NCBI GenBank assembly: GCA_030643345.1
Contig: DAOWMA010000124.1
Span: 1-6,582 of the forward strand
DNA from: Spirochaetaceae bacterium
GTDB taxonomy: Bacteria; Spirochaetota; Spirochaetia; B11-G9
Reading direction: 5' to 3'
DNA: 6,582 nt
The notes under the pieces were generated by a model, which was not told the DNA's origin, ran no database searches, and saw nothing but the letters and a program-made list of their open reading frames with translations. The translations under genes were made by a program, and so were the position numbers. This document shows positions 6,351-6,582 of the stretch, piece after piece (positions within the stretch are counted from its first letter, which is position 1; the number at the start of each line of letters is the position of its first letter).

Positions 6351-6582
6351 AAAGAACGACCGGTTTTGGTTCTCCGGCAGAAGCTTACGCAGAAAATGAT
6401 ATTGACTGGACCTCCCTGTTATTACCAAAACCCCATGCAATGTATATTTTTACTGTAAGGGGCAGTGGGAATGAGGAATATAAAATATGTGATAAGGATC
6501 TTGCAATAATTGATTGTTCTTTAGTCCCAAAAACCGGAGATTTAATTATACATACTGTAGATGGTGAATTTGGTATTGAACA
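6338..6582 (+). CDS. umuD: UmuD-like protein (UmuD'-sized N-terminus, catalytic dyad apparently lost; 3' end beyond the right edge)
   Basis: UmuD is the LexA-like (S24 family) subunit of translesion DNA polymerase V. RecA-stimulated self-cleavage between Cys24 and Gly25 gives UmuD', the active form. The 81 visible residues fit E. coli UmuD from Gly25 onward without gaps: GFGSPAEAYAENDIDW against GFPSPAADYVEQRIDL, ICDKDLAIID against ISDGDLLIVD, and TVDGEF against AVDGEF. Two features are odd. Only eight residues (MKRTQRTT) precede the cleavage-site glycine, and an in-frame TAG at 6323-6325 rules out a longer N-terminus. Also, Ser60 aligns with Gly44 (RGSGN in place of SGDSM) and Lys97 with Glu81. 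The protein therefore appears unable to cleave itself. GGAG (6333-6336) sits just one base before the ATG, too close for a normal ribosome-binding site. The umuC partner, if present, would lie to the right. A diverged S24-fold protein with another role is the alternative. Confidence 0.82.
   Translation, partial: MKRTQRTTGFGSPAEAYAENDIDWTSLLLPKPHAMYIFTVRGSGNEEYKICDKDLAIIDCSLVPKTGDLIIHTVDGEFGIE

Noticed and set aside
6127..6399. A 90-codon plus-strand frame upstream of and overlapping the UmuD-like gene.
   Set aside because: It has no ribosome-binding site, overlaps the start of a well-supported gene in another frame, and its second half is low-complexity hydrophobic/aromatic sequence from AT-rich DNA. 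The first half looks somewhat protein-like, so a remnant cannot be fully excluded.

Overview
The window reads as ordinary bacterial chromosome of low to medium GC, and most likely comes from a spirochaete. The evidence is the shape of the SecA protein, a lipoprotein whose signal ends in the relaxed lipobox L-F-S-C, and several envelope proteins without obvious homologues. This assignment is an inference from protein character; no rRNA or other decisive marker is present. Coding density is high, and no tRNA, rRNA, CRISPR array or transposase gene was found.

Layout. Positions 1-1981 (minus) hold the first 660 codons of secA, the motor of the Sec export pathway; the 3' end lies beyond the left edge. 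A divergent intergenic region (1982-2163) carries a good sigma-70-type promoter for each direction, with a GC-rich, multi-tier palindromic element fitted exactly between the two -35 boxes. Rightward from there runs a probable operon: a lipoprotein with beta-propeller character (2164-3345), a possible 28-codon linking ORF (3326-3412) and a single-span membrane protein (3405-3911). A second promoter (3923-3951) precedes a four-helix membrane protein (3974-4387), which is followed after one base by a MutT-type Nudix hydrolase (4389-4781).

The Nudix gene runs head-on into glgC (4756-6036, minus; ADP-glucose pyrophosphorylase). Their 3' ends overlap by 26 bp, leaving no room for a conventional terminator between them. 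Upstream of glgC a 301-bp non-coding region (6037-6337) holds the glgC promoter and several inverted repeats. At the right edge begins a UmuD-family gene (6338 onward, truncated by the window).

Functionally the window mixes protein export and envelope (secA, the lipoprotein, two membrane proteins), nucleotide clean-up (Nudix), glycogen synthesis (glgC) and DNA-damage tolerance (UmuD-like). I see no single pathway tying them together.

The most notable observation is the UmuD-like protein. It begins at the point where normal UmuD is cut to form UmuD', and an ungapped alignment with E. coli UmuD recalled from memory puts Gly at the catalytic Ser60 position and Glu at the catalytic Lys97 position. 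It therefore looks like a genetically fixed, non-cleaving UmuD' analogue, comparable in concept to HumD of phage P1.
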